52,187 nucleotides of DNA from Alphaproteobacteria bacterium (GCA_005884765.1 VAZV01000138.1:1-52187); one strand, 5' to 3'. Shown: positions 37,492-46,238, numbered from the stretch's first letter. Notes: a model not told the origin generated them from the sequence alone. Program-made: numbers and translations.

Positions 37492-37719
37492 ATGTCGATA
37501 TTACGCTTCGCCCTCATCGTCTGCGCAATCGGATTCTCCGGTTTAGCCCTTGCGCAAACGCCGACCGCCGATCAGCGCGGCGCGTGCAAGGCCGATTATG
37601 AGAAGTTCTGCGCGGGCACGGCGCCCGGCGGCGGACGGATCGTTGCCTGTCTGAACAAGCAGCGCGATCAGCTCAGCGATACCTGCAAGAAAGCACTGGA
37701 CAGCCAGAAGAAGCAATAA
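37492..37719 (+). CDS. Small secreted Cys-rich (GLG1-type repeat) protein
   Basis: A 75-residue protein with a signal peptide (MSILRFALIVCAIGFSGLAL, cut after AQ). The mature part is one Cys-rich repeat: GACKADYEKFCAGTAPGGGRIVACL followed by LSDTCKKALDSQ, with four Cys as in PF00839. It is periplasmic or secreted, and its function is unknown. GGAGG lies five bases before the ATG. The ATG at 37492 is fixed by the signal peptide, and the frame reaching back to 37063 is antisense to xth. Confidence 0.8.
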   Translation: MSILRFALIVCAIGFSGLALAQTPTADQRGACKADYEKFCAGTAPGGGRIVACLNKQRDQLSDTCKKALDSQKKQ

Positions 37720-37730
37720 GGAGCGCCGCT

Positions 37731-38948
37731 TTACGGGGCGGCGACCGGAGGCTCTGCGGTACCCGTGGCTGCGCCGCCTTTATAGACGCGCGCGTAGCGC
37801 GAGCCGAGACTCGTCAGCACCTCGTAGCCGATGGTGCCGAAATGATGCGCGAGCTCGTCGACGGTGATGCCCTCGCCGAGCAGCGTCACCATGTGGCCGC
37901 GCCGCGCGGCGTTGGGCGGCACGTCGGTGACGTCGACAGCCATCAGATCCATCGAAATGCGTCCGGCGACCGGGCACCGCTTGCCGGCGACGATGACTTC
38001 GGCGCCGCGGGTGCCGTCACTGGCGCTTGCCGCGCGGAAGTACCCGTCGGCATAACCGGCGGATACGATGGCGAGCCTGGTCGGCCGTCGCGCGGTCCAC
38101 GTTCCGCCGTAACCGACGGTTTCGCCGCGCTCGATATTGCGGAACTGGACGATGCGGGCCTTGAGCTCGACCACCGGCTGCATCGGATTGTCGGCCTCGG
38201 GTGTCGGGTTGACACCGTAGAGCGCTGCTCCCGGCCGCACCATGTCGAACTGGAATTGCGCGCCAAGGAAAATGCCCGAGGAATTCGACAGCGAAGCCGG
38301 CACGCCGGAAAACACGCTCGCGATCTCGCGAAAGGTCGTGAGCTGTCTGGCATTGATCGGGCTGTTGAGCTGCTCGGCGGAGACGAGGTGGCTCATGACG
38401 AGCGTAATGCCGTGATCGCCGGCGTTGATACGCGGGATGATTCCCTGGGCTTCCGTAATCGTGAGGCCGAGCCGGTTCATGCCGGTGTCGATGTGGATGG
38501 CGGCGCCGCCGCTCCACCCTGTCCGCCGGCAAAACACATCCCACTCGGCGAGCTCGTTGAGGTCGCCGATCACGGGCCTGCAGTCGATCCTGGCATAGGC
38601 CTCGCCGGAGTTCTGGAAGAAGCCATCGAGCGTGTAGATTGTGGCCGACGGTACGGCCGCGCGGACGGCAGCCGCTTCATCCAGCGTCGCGACGAAAAAC
38701 GTCTTGCAGCCGGCGGCGGCAAGCGCACGAGCTACCGGTTCGGTGCCGCAACCATAGGCGTTCGCCTTGACCACGCCGGCACATTCGGCCGGTACCGCGG
38801 TCTTCTCCAGCTTGCGCCAGTTCGCAACGATGGCGTCGAGGTCGACGGTCAAGACGCCGGTCGAGGTGGCCAGCGCCGCCGCCTGGTTGGCCTCGGGCGA
38901 GAGAAGGGTGCTTTGCGGGATCGCTTTCGGATCGGAGACGATGTTCAT
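37731..38948 (-). CDS. alr: Alanine racemase
   Basis: A 405-residue fold-type III PLP enzyme that makes D-alanine for peptidoglycan. The PLP lysine is Lys61 in GVVKANAYGCG, the second catalytic residue is the Tyr in ETVGYGGTW, and the ISMDLMAVDVTD motif of the C-terminal barrel is present. The N-terminus has about 30 extra residues before LTVDLDAIVANWRKL, common in Rhizobiales. It lies 53 bp downstream of dnaB on the same strand, a conserved alphaproteobacterial pairing. Confidence 0.93.
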   Translation of the reverse strand: MNIVSDPKAIPQSTLLSPEANQAAALATSTGVLTVDLDAIVANWRKLEKTAVPAECAGVVKANAYGCGTEPVARALAAAGCKTFFVATLDEAAAVRAAVPSATIYTLDGFFQNSGEAYARIDCRPVIGDLNELAEWDVFCRRTGWSGGAAIHIDTGMNRLGLTITEAQGIIPRINAGDHGITLVMSHLVSAEQLNSPINARQLTTFREIASVFSGVPASLSNSSGIFLGAQFQFDMVRPGAALYGVNPTPEADNPMQPVVELKARIVQFRNIERGETVGYGGTWTARRPTRLAIVSAGYADGYFRAASASDGTRGAEVIVAGKRCPVAGRISMDLMAVDVTDVPPNAARRGHMVTLLGEGITVDELAHHFGTIGYEVLTSLGSRYARVYKGGAATGTAEPPVAAP

Positions 38949-39001
38949 GCCGCAGTTTTACGCGCCATGCCCCGCTGGTTCAACCGTGCAACGTGCCGGC
39001 C

Positions 39002-40504
39002 TCAATAGGTCCGATCCGGCAAATGGTTATCGTGGGTGAGGTCGCCAAAGCGCGTCACCGCGGCGTCGAATTGCAGTTCGACGGTACCGGTCGGACCGTG
39101 GCGCTGCTTGCCGATGATGACTTCGGCCTTGCCGTGCACCAGCGACATGTCGAGCTGCCATTTTTCATATTCAGGCGTGCCCGCGCGAGGCTCCTTATTG
39201 GCCAGATAATATTCCTCGCGGAACACGAACATCACGACGTCGGCGTCCTGCTCGATCGAACCGGATTCGCGCAGGTCCGACAGTTGCGGGCGCTTGTCGT
39301 CGCGGCTTTCGACCTGGCGCGACAATTGCGACAACGCAATCACGGGAACGTTGAGCTCTTTGGCCAGCGCCTTCAGGCTGGTGGTGATCTCGGTGACTTC
39401 CTGCACGCGGTTGTCGTTACCGCGCTTTCCCGATCCCTGCAGCAGCTGGATATAGTCGACCACCAACAGATCGAGGCCCTTCTGTCGCTTCAGCCGGCGC
39501 GCGCGCGCCGTGAGTTGCGAAATCGAAAGACCGCCGGTTTCGTCGACATAAAACGGCAGCGATTGCAGCTCGATCGAATAGTCGCGGATCTTGTCGAAAT
39601 CGCCCTCGGTGATGCCGCCGCGGCGGATCGTGCTGGAGGGAATGCCGGTGCGCTCGGCGATGATACGGGTGGCGAGCTGTTCGGCCGACATTTCGCAGGA
39701 GAAGAAGCCGACGATGCCGCCATTGACCGATTTCGACGTGCCGTCGGCCTGAATCTCGGCGCGATGCGCTTTGGCCACGTTGTAGGCGATGTTGGTGGCC
39801 AGCGCGGTTTTGCCCATGCCAGGGCGGCCGGCAACGATGATGAGGTCGGAGGGCTGCAAGCCGCCCATCTTGATGTCGAGATCGCGCAAGCCTGTCGCAA
39901 TGCCCGAAAGCTTGCCGTCGCGCTGGAACGCCTTGGCCGCCATATCGACGGCAACCGTAAGCGCTTGGGCGAAACGCTGGAATCCGCCGTCGTAACGGCC
40001 GGATTCCGCAAGCTCATAAAGCTTGCGTTCGGCATCCTCGATCTGCGCCCGAGGCGCGAAATCCACCGGCGCCTCGTAGGCGACATTGACCATATCCTCG
40101 CCGATGCCGATCAGGTCGCGCCGCAGCGCCAGATCGTAGATCGTGCGCCCGTAGTCCTGCGCATTGATGATCGTGGTTGCTTCCGCGGCGAGGCGGGCAA
40201 GGTATTGGCCGACCGTCATGCCGCCGATGTCGGTCTCTGCGGGCAAGAAGGTCTTCAGCGTCACCGGGGTTGCGATTTTGCCCATCCGGATCAGGCTGCC
40301 GGCGGTGTCGTAAATCGTCTGGTGGATCGGCTCGTAGAAGTGTTTCGGCTCGAGAAAGTCCGACACGCGGTAGAAAGCGTCGTTGTTGACCAGGATCGCG
40401 CCCAACAGGCTCTGTTCCGCCTCGATATTGTGCGGTGCACTGCGGAAGGCAAGCGTTCCAGCGTCGGGTGCGAGCTTCAAAACGTTCGAATCAGGGGCGG
40501 CCAT
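39002..40504 (-). CDS. dnaB: Replicative DNA helicase DnaB
   Basis: A 500-residue helicase. The N-terminal collar domain (PHNIEAEQSLLGAIL) leads by a linker to the RecA-like motor with Walker A GRPGMGKTALA, Walker B LLVVDYIQLL, and the later SQLSRQVESR and DLRESGSIEQDADVV motifs. No intein is present in the usual sites. ATG at 40504 is used because the protein family begins here; the frame reaching back to 40708 adds 68 low-complexity residues. It forms a hexamer at the replication fork. A 308-bp leader region precedes it. Confidence 0.95.
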   Translation of the reverse strand: MAAPDSNVLKLAPDAGTLAFRSAPHNIEAEQSLLGAILVNNDAFYRVSDFLEPKHFYEPIHQTIYDTAGSLIRMGKIATPVTLKTFLPAETDIGGMTVGQYLARLAAEATTIINAQDYGRTIYDLALRRDLIGIGEDMVNVAYEAPVDFAPRAQIEDAERKLYELAESGRYDGGFQRFAQALTVAVDMAAKAFQRDGKLSGIATGLRDLDIKMGGLQPSDLIIVAGRPGMGKTALATNIAYNVAKAHRAEIQADGTSKSVNGGIVGFFSCEMSAEQLATRIIAERTGIPSSTIRRGGITEGDFDKIRDYSIELQSLPFYVDETGGLSISQLTARARRLKRQKGLDLLVVDYIQLLQGSGKRGNDNRVQEVTEITTSLKALAKELNVPVIALSQLSRQVESRDDKRPQLSDLRESGSIEQDADVVMFVFREEYYLANKEPRAGTPEYEKWQLDMSLVHGKAEVIIGKQRHGPTGTVELQFDAAVTRFGDLTHDNHLPDRTY

Positions 40505-40812
40505 GGTTCTCGAATTGCTGTTAGGTTCTTGTCGTTGTTGAGAAGGCGGGGCGGGGGGCGCGAATAAAGCGCTACTCGGGGCCCTGAAGAAAGCGAACGC
40601 CGGCCTTATGCCCGATTCACACAATGGGGCGGTTAAATCTTGGCCAACCAGGCGCGGTCGCGCTTGACGGGGTTTCGGCCGAAATCCGGCGGCGGGCAGG
40701 CCGCACAATGGAACGATTCAAGGAAATTTGAACGGGCGCTGAACCTTATCGCCCGCGGGACGTACCTAATCCCACGGGCGACAAGTACCGATCCGCCGTC
40801 TCGCAAGCCTGC
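40505..40812. other. Upstream region of dnaB
   Basis: 308 bp between dnaB and the small membrane-protein gene. It should contain the dnaB promoter, but no clear -35/-10 pair was found. It has several G-C-rich tracts (GGCGGGGCGGGGGGCG near 40544) and no palindromic repeat of the four families. Confidence 0.45.
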
Positions 40813-40935
40813 TCAGGCCAACAACAGGTAGAGCAGCGCAAACAGGGTGGCCCCGACGCCGGTGGCGATCAGGATGTAATCGGTGCGGAGATCGTCGAGC
40901 GGATCGAACAATGGTTTGCTGTCTCTGCGGGCCAT
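40813..40935 (-). CDS. Small single-span membrane protein, 40 residues
   Basis: A frame of 41 codons including the stop. It starts with the soluble, charged MARRDSKPLFDPLDDLRTD and ends in a hydrophobic segment of about 20 residues (YILIATGVGATLFALLYL, then LLA). This is the layout of a tail-anchored or single-span small membrane protein. There is no strong ribosome binding site, which lowers confidence. Codon choice at third positions is G/C-rich like its neighbours. It lies upstream of dnaB on the same strand and divergent to the 78-residue gene. The function is unknown. Confidence 0.5.
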   Translation of the reverse strand: MARRDSKPLFDPLDDLRTDYILIATGVGATLFALLYLLLA

Positions 40936-41093
40936 TGGTGACGTCTAGGACACAGCGACGGCGGGGCCATGTGAAGCAGTTCACATTCGCCCGACTTTCT
41001 TTCCGGCTTTCCGGCAGGCCCTTCGGAACGGGTTTCCGGCTCGAGGGTTGGTCACACCTCGCGGCCGCGACCAACTCTAGGCAAGGACAGGCA

Positions 41094-41330
41094 ATGGCCC
41101 AGCGGCTTCAGCCAATGCAATCGGGACCATGGCGATCGGGATCATGGCGATCGGAAACCGACGAAAGGCAATGGTTGTCGATGTTGATCGACGCCATGGA
41201 AGCGATCGCGCAACCTGAAGTCCGTGCGCGTGCCCACGACCCCTTGCTGTTGGCGGCGGTTCGGGCGCAACTGGCGCGGCCCGCTATTTCCTGCGCGTAC
41301 GGCGCTTCAGCCTTCAGCTTGCGAAACTAA
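41094..41330 (+). CDS. Small hypothetical protein
   Basis: A 78-residue frame with no known domain. The first 20 residues are low-complexity and contain a short repeat (GPWRSGSWRS) coded by a duplicated ATGGCGATCGG. A helical part follows (ERQWLSMLIDAMEAIAQPEV) and a tail rich in Ala. AAGGACAGGCA before the ATG is a plausible ribosome binding site. Its stop is 2 bp from the stop of the convergent methyltransferase gene. Confidence 0.45.
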   Translation: MAQRLQPMQSGPWRSGSWRSETDERQWLSMLIDAMEAIAQPEVRARAHDPLLLAAVRAQLARPAISCAYGASAFSLRN

Positions 41331-41332
41331 TC

Positions 41333-42583
41333 CTACTCGCCGGCGATCTTCAGCTGCGGGCGGCTGCCGCGTTCCAGCCCGCGCAGTTTGGCCTCTTCGC
41401 GCACAACGTAGTCGCGCGTCATCGGTACCACGCCCTGGCGCTTGGTAAGCTGGATCTGGAAATTCATCAGGTTCTGCTTGCGGAACGCCATCTCCGATGC
41501 CGCCAGATAAAACTCCCACATCCGCGCAAAGCGTTCGTCGTAGATCTGCACGGCTTCTTCGCGCCGCGCCATGAAGCGCTCGCGCCAGGCTTTCAGCGTC
41601 TCCGCATAATGCAGCCGCAGGATTTCGGTGTCGCAAACAAGGAGCCCGGCGCGCTCGATCGCCGGAAAAACCTCCGATAGCGCCGGGATGTAGCCGCCGG
41701 GGAAGATGTATTTCGCGATCCAGGGACTGGTGACGTCGGGGCCGGTGGAGCGGCCGATCGAATGCAGCATCATGACGCCGTCGTCGGCGAGCAGTTCGGC
41801 GCAACGCTTGAAGAAGATTTCGTAGAAGTCGACGCCGACATGCTCGAACATGCCGACCGACACGATGCGGTCGAATGGCCCGCTGACGTCACGATAGTCC
41901 TGCAGCAGAAATCTCGCCGAGCGCGCCAGCTTTTTTTCGGCCGCGCGGGCATTGGCGACCTGCAGCTGTTCGGTCGACAGGGTTATCCCGGTGACGTCGG
42001 CGCCAGTCATCTCGGCGAGATAGAGGCCAAGCCCGCCCCAGCCGCAGCCGATATCGAGCACACGATCGCCGTGGCCAATCAGGAGCTTTGCGGCGAGATG
42101 ACGCTTCTTGGCCAGTTGTGCATCGTCAAGGCTCGCGTCCGGCCTATCGAAATAGGCGCAGCTATATTGTTTGTCGGAGTCGAGAAACAGCGAATAGAGC
42201 CGCCCGTCGATATCGTAATGGTGCGCGACATTGTCTCGCGCACGCTTGGGCGGATTGAACTGACGCGCATGCCTGATCAGATAGCGCATCCACCATTGCG
42301 GCCTGGCCCAGCGCGGCAGCACCTCGGGCTGATCAAACAGGATCGCGAGCACGTCGGCGATGCTGCCATTCTCGACGATGAACGTGCCGTCCATGTAGGC
42401 TTCGCCGAGCGCGAGTTCGGGATTGAGGAGAATTCGCCACTCAGCCTGAGTGGTCGCGAACCGCACCGCGACCGGATCGCCGGTGCCGTCGCCACAGGTG
42501 AACTTTGCCCCGCTTGCGGTCGTACATGTCAACGCACCGCGGCGAATGAACTGCCCCAGAAAGATACGCAACAAACGGTCCAT
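41333..42583 (-). CDS. cfa: Cyclopropane-fatty-acid synthase family methyltransferase
   Basis: A 416-residue SAM-dependent enzyme of the Cfa/mycolic-acid cyclopropane synthase family. The SAM-binding loop is VLDIGCGWGGLG, preceded by the family motif HYDIDGRLYSLFLD and followed by SVGMFEHVG and the C-terminal EFYLAASEMAFR. These enzymes add a methylene bridge to unsaturated phospholipid acyl chains at the membrane surface. The N-terminal part (about 100 residues) is the usual lipid-binding domain. ATG at 42583 follows an in-frame TTG. A divergent 279-bp region separates it from the next gene and contains TGGAACC-gaat-GGTTCCA. Confidence 0.88.
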   Translation of the reverse strand: MDRLLRIFLGQFIRRGALTCTTASGAKFTCGDGTGDPVAVRFATTQAEWRILLNPELALGEAYMDGTFIVENGSIADVLAILFDQPEVLPRWARPQWWMRYLIRHARQFNPPKRARDNVAHHYDIDGRLYSLFLDSDKQYSCAYFDRPDASLDDAQLAKKRHLAAKLLIGHGDRVLDIGCGWGGLGLYLAEMTGADVTGITLSTEQLQVANARAAEKKLARSARFLLQDYRDVSGPFDRIVSVGMFEHVGVDFYEIFFKRCAELLADDGVMMLHSIGRSTGPDVTSPWIAKYIFPGGYIPALSEVFPAIERAGLLVCDTEILRLHYAETLKAWRERFMARREEAVQIYDERFARMWEFYLAASEMAFRKQNLMNFQIQLTKRQGVVPMTRDYVVREEAKLRGLERGSRPQLKIAGE

Positions 42584-42647
42584 CAAACCACCAGGCCAAA
42601 CGATCCCGCACGATGCCGATTTTAACGGCCGACACTCCCGACTCCTG

Positions 42648-42665
42648 TGGAACCGAATGGTTCCA
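42648..42665. promoter_or_regulatory. Short palindrome upstream of cfa
   Basis: TGGAACC and GGTTCCA are perfect reverse complements around GAAT, 65 bp upstream of the cfa start and about 200 bp upstream of the divergent gene. It could be an operator. The arms are short and nothing else supports the call. Confidence 0.3.
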
Positions 42666-42862
42666 ATTCCTGATCTTCACCATAATAATGCCGGTTCCCG
42701 CCCGCTACTGCTCTGTAGTCAAAGCGGATATTCCAAAATGGGGCGTTTACGCCGTTGCGCCATATGTCCGCTTCCATTCGCGCGATAATCGGCTAAAAGG
42801 GCACCGCCGCCAGCGCCCGTCCCGGGAGCGCCGGAAGCGATTTCCGTATCTGGAGAGCAGGA

Positions 42863-43873
42863 ATGTTGAGCCGAGCGCTCACTTTAGCGACGGTGATGCT
42901 TCTGATCGGCTGTCTCGCGGCGGACAAGGCGCAGGCGCAGGCGACAAATCTCGAGGCCGGAAAAAGCCCTTCGCAGATTTTCGCGGGCACCTGCAATGCC
43001 TGCCACAAGAGCCCGCGCGGCCTCTTGAAGACTGTCCCCGCCGGATCGCTACCCACCTTCCTGCGCCAGCACTACACCACCAGCCCCGAGATGGCCGGCG
43101 TGCTCGCCTCCTTCCTCATCTCCAATGGCGCCACCGACACCCGCTATAGCGGGGGCCAACCCAAGGGAGCCAAGGAGGGAGCCAAAGAAGCAATTCAGGA
43201 GGCGAAGCCCAGCAGCCCGTCCGAGCAGCTGGACCGGTTCGGTCGTCGCCAACGGCCCGCGCCGCCCGCCCAAGAGGCCGCCAGGCCCGAAACGGAGCAG
43301 CGGCAAGCCGCAAAACCCGAAGCAGATGGACCTGCGCCGCAGGCCGAACCTGGGCGTCCCGGCCACGGCAAGCGACTGGCGCGGCCAAGCGAATCCCCGG
43401 ACGGCGCCAAGCCGGGTACAGAGGGTCAGCCTCCCGCCCACGCCGAGAACGATCGCAGCCCTGACGGCCGCAGATCGTCCGCCAAACAGCGGTTGAGCAA
43501 ACGCGGCAAGGCGAGTGTCGAGGAGCCGCCGAAGCCCGAAGAGTCGTCCGCTGTTGGCGAGCCGCCGAACAGCGAAACCGCCTCCAAGGATGAGAGCAAG
43601 CCGTCGACCGACACCAGGCCTGAATCGGCTAAATCCGAAACCACCAAGTCTGAAACCGCCAAGGCGGAGCCGCCGGCAACGCGGCCTGACCCGGTTCCAC
43701 CGGTCACGCCTGCACCTGCGCCCACAACGGCTGCGGTCACGGACAAGCCAGAACCATCGGCAGCGCCGGCCGAACCCGCGTCACAACCGCCGCCGCCGAC
43801 GGTGACGGCCTCGACGCCGCCGCTTCCACCGGTGGCTCCCGCAGGCCCCCCGGCACCGCCAATCTCCCAATAG
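42863..43873 (+). CDS. Exported CxxCH protein with long disordered tail
   Basis: A 336-residue protein. The signal peptide (LTLATVMLLIGCLAAD) ends near KAQA. One haem-type motif CNACH follows in FAGTCNACHKSPRGLL. The region of about 80 residues around it resembles a small class I cytochrome c, with a possible distal Met in SPEMAGV. The last 220 residues are repetitive Pro, Glu, Lys, Ala and Ser with many KSET-type units and look disordered. The link to a known electron-transfer chain is unclear. GGAGAGCAGGA gives a strong ribosome binding site. It converges on rplI with 27 bp between the stops. Confidence 0.75.
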   Translation: MLSRALTLATVMLLIGCLAADKAQAQATNLEAGKSPSQIFAGTCNACHKSPRGLLKTVPAGSLPTFLRQHYTTSPEMAGVLASFLISNGATDTRYSGGQPKGAKEGAKEAIQEAKPSSPSEQLDRFGRRQRPAPPAQEAARPETEQRQAAKPEADGPAPQAEPGRPGHGKRLARPSESPDGAKPGTEGQPPAHAENDRSPDGRRSSAKQRLSKRGKASVEEPPKPEESSAVGEPPNSETASKDESKPSTDTRPESAKSETTKSETAKAEPPATRPDPVPPVTPAPAPTTAAVTDKPEPSAAPAEPASQPPPPTVTASTPPLPPVAPAGPPAPPISQ

Positions 43874-43900
43874 TCGTCTAAAAAGGCCGGGAGGAACGTC

Positions 43901-44506
43901 TTATTTCTCGGCAGGCGCTTCCGGCTTCGGTGGCGCGAGTTCGTCCGGCTGGGCTTCGGGATCGAAGAACTCACCTGCGGCGGCGATCGCCTCGGCGGCG
44001 GCATCCTGATCCTCCTGACGTCTCGAGATGTCTTCTCCTCGCTTGATGCGCTCGGCTTCGTCGGCGCTGCGCGCGACCGTCACGTTGATGCTGGCTTCGA
44101 CTTCGGGGTGCATCGCGATCGTCACCTTCTGCCGGCCGATCACCTTGATCGGCGCATCGAGCCAGACCTGCGGCCGGCTGACAATGATGCCATCGCTCGC
44201 CAACGCCATGACGATGTCGCGGACCGAAACCGAACCGAACAACTGGCCGCTTTCGGAGGCCTGACGGATGATGACGATATCGCGGCCATCGATCTTCTCA
44301 GCCGCCTTGCTGGCCTCGGATTTGGCCTTGAGGTTGTCGGCCTCGAGCTCGGCCTTCATGCCGTCGAACTTGGCGCGGTTGTCGGCGGTGGCGCGCAGGG
44401 CCTTGCCGCGCTTTAACAGAAAATTGCGGGCAAATCCGTCCTTGACGCGGACAACTTCGCCCATCTGGCCGAGCTTGGCGACGCGCTCCAGCAGAATGAC
44501 TTCCAT
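43901..44506 (-). CDS. rplI: 50S ribosomal protein L9
   Basis: A 201-residue L9. The N-terminal domain [19 protein letters not shown] and [16 protein letters not shown] is canonical, followed by the long connecting helix and the C-terminal domain ([23 protein letters not shown]). It has about 50 extra residues at the C-terminus, acidic and Pro-rich, as usual in Rhizobiales. AAGGAGAAAGAAG precedes the ATG. It is the last gene of the rpsF block, 54 bp after DUF2232. Confidence 0.95.
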   Translation of the reverse strand: MEVILLERVAKLGQMGEVVRVKDGFARNFLLKRGKALRATADNRAKFDGMKAELEADNLKAKSEASKAAEKIDGRDIVIIRQASESGQLFGSVSVRDIVMALASDGIIVSRPQVWLDAPIKVIGRQKVTIAMHPEVEASINVTVARSADEAERIKRGEDISRRQEDQDAAAEAIAAAGEFFDPEAQPDELAPPKPEAPAEK

Positions 44507-44560
44507 CTTCTTTCTCCTTAAGTGATGTGTTTTGACGTAATCGGGTTGATAGGCTGAGTT

Positions 44561-45538
44561 TCAGGACGTGGGCAGCGGTGGCGGCCTGCCTTGCAAATAG
44601 CGCTGGCGAAAGCCGAAGAGCGCGTCGGCGAACCCGAGCACCACCATCGCGATGACGGGCCATATGAACAGGACCACGATCGCGTAGGTCGAACCGAGCC
44701 AGAATGCGCGGCTCTTCAAGGCGAGGGTCAGGGTGTGCAGCACCGCAAATCCGGTGAGCGCATAAGCCATCATCACAGCCGCTGCGATGATCTGCGCCAG
44801 GATTGCGAGCAGTCCGCCGCCAAACGAGAACGCGATCGCGACACATAGCGCGGCCATTGTCATTGCCGGCAGCGTTGCGCTCTTCAGGTCCGGCCACGGG
44901 CGATGCAACCGTCCCGACGTCGCCGTGATTTTAGCCGAAAGCCAGAGATTGAGCGTCAGGGTTGTCATGGCCATGATCGCGGCTGCAATCGGCGCAACCG
45001 TCACTACGGTATCGATCAATTGCTCGTACTCGCCGGTCGATGCGGCGTCGCTTGGTCCCATGATCTGGACGACCTGCTGGAAGAATGCCCGCAGCGTGCC
45101 GGTGATAGCGGCGGCATCAGTCCCAAGCGTCAGCAGCGCCGCCATCGTGGTCAAGGTGGCAAAGCCCGCGATCCAGAGCAGGATCCGCCCGACCGGATAC
45201 CACTCGAGTTCTGGCGGCGCCGCGCCGTTGCCTGGCGAAGCGCTGCCGGGCAGGGGCCGGCCGAGCAGCGCGAGATACCCGAGCCACCAGGCGGGCAGCG
45301 CGACGGTCAATGCAAAGGCGAGGCAATAGGGCAGCCCGAAGATCGCGCCAAGCGTCACTGCGGCCGCGACACCGCCGATGCCGGCGCAGAGCGACCCCCA
45401 CGCAAGCGCCGACACCATCAATGGCAGCGGCGCCAGGTAAAACAGCAATAGCGAGACCAGCGCGCCCGAAATGATCGAGGCGAACATCAGCGCCGAGGCG
45501 CAGCCGGCGGCTATGGCAACGAGTAGGATCGCGATCAT
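44561..45538 (-). CDS. DUF2232 multi-pass membrane protein
   Basis: A 325-residue integral membrane protein with about eight hydrophobic segments, starting IAILLVAIAAGCASALMF. It matches the DUF2232/YybS group, which is regularly found between rpsR and rplI in alphaproteobacteria; relatives include S-component-like and sporulation-linked membrane proteins, but no function is established. GGGGCGGGACAG precedes the ATG. Here it is separated from rpsR by about 1 kb instead of being adjacent. Confidence 0.85.
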   Translation of the reverse strand: MIAILLVAIAAGCASALMFASIISGALVSLLLFYLAPLPLMVSALAWGSLCAGIGGVAAAVTLGAIFGLPYCLAFALTVALPAWWLGYLALLGRPLPGSASPGNGAAPPELEWYPVGRILLWIAGFATLTTMAALLTLGTDAAAITGTLRAFFQQVVQIMGPSDAASTGEYEQLIDTVVTVAPIAAAIMAMTTLTLNLWLSAKITATSGRLHRPWPDLKSATLPAMTMAALCVAIAFSFGGGLLAILAQIIAAAVMMAYALTGFAVLHTLTLALKSRAFWLGSTYAIVVLFIWPVIAMVVLGFADALFGFRQRYLQGRPPPLPTS

Positions 45539-45938
45539 CAGCTGTCCCGCCCCTTTCGAGCGGTTAGACGGGGGTCAGAAAATTCTGCTGCACCGCCAAC
45601 TAGTTAGGTCAGATAGGGGTGGGTCTGTATCCGGTATCAGATACGGCCCCTAAATGTTCACGGGGGCCACCGAGCCGTCGTTTAGACCATTGAGCGGAGG
45701 CAATCAAGCCGAACGGCGACCTAACAAGTCATCATAGGTGTTGCCGGTTTCGTACCTGCAATGCTTGCGGATGGTCGCGGCGGATACACCGCAATATTAA
45801 TCCGAGCAATAGATCAACATGCCGCCAACGCCGATGTCGCGCATGTCGGCGAAGCTGATCTTGGCCGGACGGGCGGGGGCCTATGATTGGCGCGCCGACT
45901 GTCAGGCCGGATTGGCAGACCGCAATAAGGACCTGACG
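45539..45938. other. Gene-less part of the interval inside the ribosomal operon
   Basis: 400 bp. It starts with CGAGCGGTTAGA (45557-45568), which is repeated at 46482-46493. A degenerate coding remnant lies at 45716-45880. GTATCAGATAC (about 45644-45654) is a short palindrome. The stretch 45580-45830 looks AT-richer than the flanks by eye. Confidence 0.5.
45716..45880 (-). pseudogene. Degenerate remnant of a small conserved protein
   Basis: Read on the minus strand, the frame gives RPAKISFADMRDIGVG and GGMLIYCSD before a stop, then YCGVSAATIRKHC and YETGNTYDDLLGRRSA to the next stop. The first part strongly recalls the start of a small zinc-ribbon-like protein common in Bradyrhizobium (a -LADMRASGVRGLLIYCSDY- type opening). 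The premature stop and the lack of the later Cys motifs suggest a broken copy. Another reading is a chance frame; confidence is low. Confidence 0.35.
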
Positions 45939-46238
45939 CTATTGCTGCCGTATGGTCCCAGTCGCGGTGAAATCCTTTTTCGGATCATACCCGGAGTCGT
46001 GCAGATTTTTCATGTACGTGTCGTGATCTTTGCTGCTCACACCCGGCCTAACTGCCGGGGGTGCACCCATAGCGGCATATGCGTTCGTCGGACGGGCATA
46101 TGGGTTCGGGTTTATCGCGGCGGCAGATGCGGCGTTCGGGTTGATCGCCCGGCTATGATGAGTCCGATGAGTCCAGGCCGAAGCGGCAGAAGTGGAGAGA
46201 GTGAGGATAGCAAGACTAACAAGGACGCTTTTGTTCAT
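45939..46238 (-). CDS. Small secreted hypothetical protein
   Basis: A 99-residue protein with a signal peptide (NKSVLVSLAILTLSTSAAS, cut at ASA before WTHRTHHS). The mature part is short, rich in Asn, Ala, Pro and His, with SSKDHDTYMKNLHDSGYDPKKDF near the end, a type I have seen in Bradyrhizobium hypothetical proteins. The ATG at 46238 is chosen because GAGGAGCTGAGC precedes it; the frame reaching back to 46565 has no support. It lies between rpsR and DUF2232 on the same strand, an unusual place. Confidence 0.7.
   Translation of the reverse strand: MNKSVLVSLAILTLSTSAASAWTHRTHHSRAINPNAASAAAINPNPYARPTNAYAAMGAPPAVRPGVSSKDHDTYMKNLHDSGYDPKKDFTATGTIRQQ

Noticed and set aside
37842..39008. Long open frame antisense to alr
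   Set aside because: The minus-strand alanine racemase has its PLP lysine and catalytic Tyr in place.
38993..40567. 524-codon open frame antisense to dnaB
   Set aside because: It is a high-GC shadow of dnaB. The dnaB frame has all helicase motifs, while the antisense translation is rich in His/Asp/Gly repeats without a fold.
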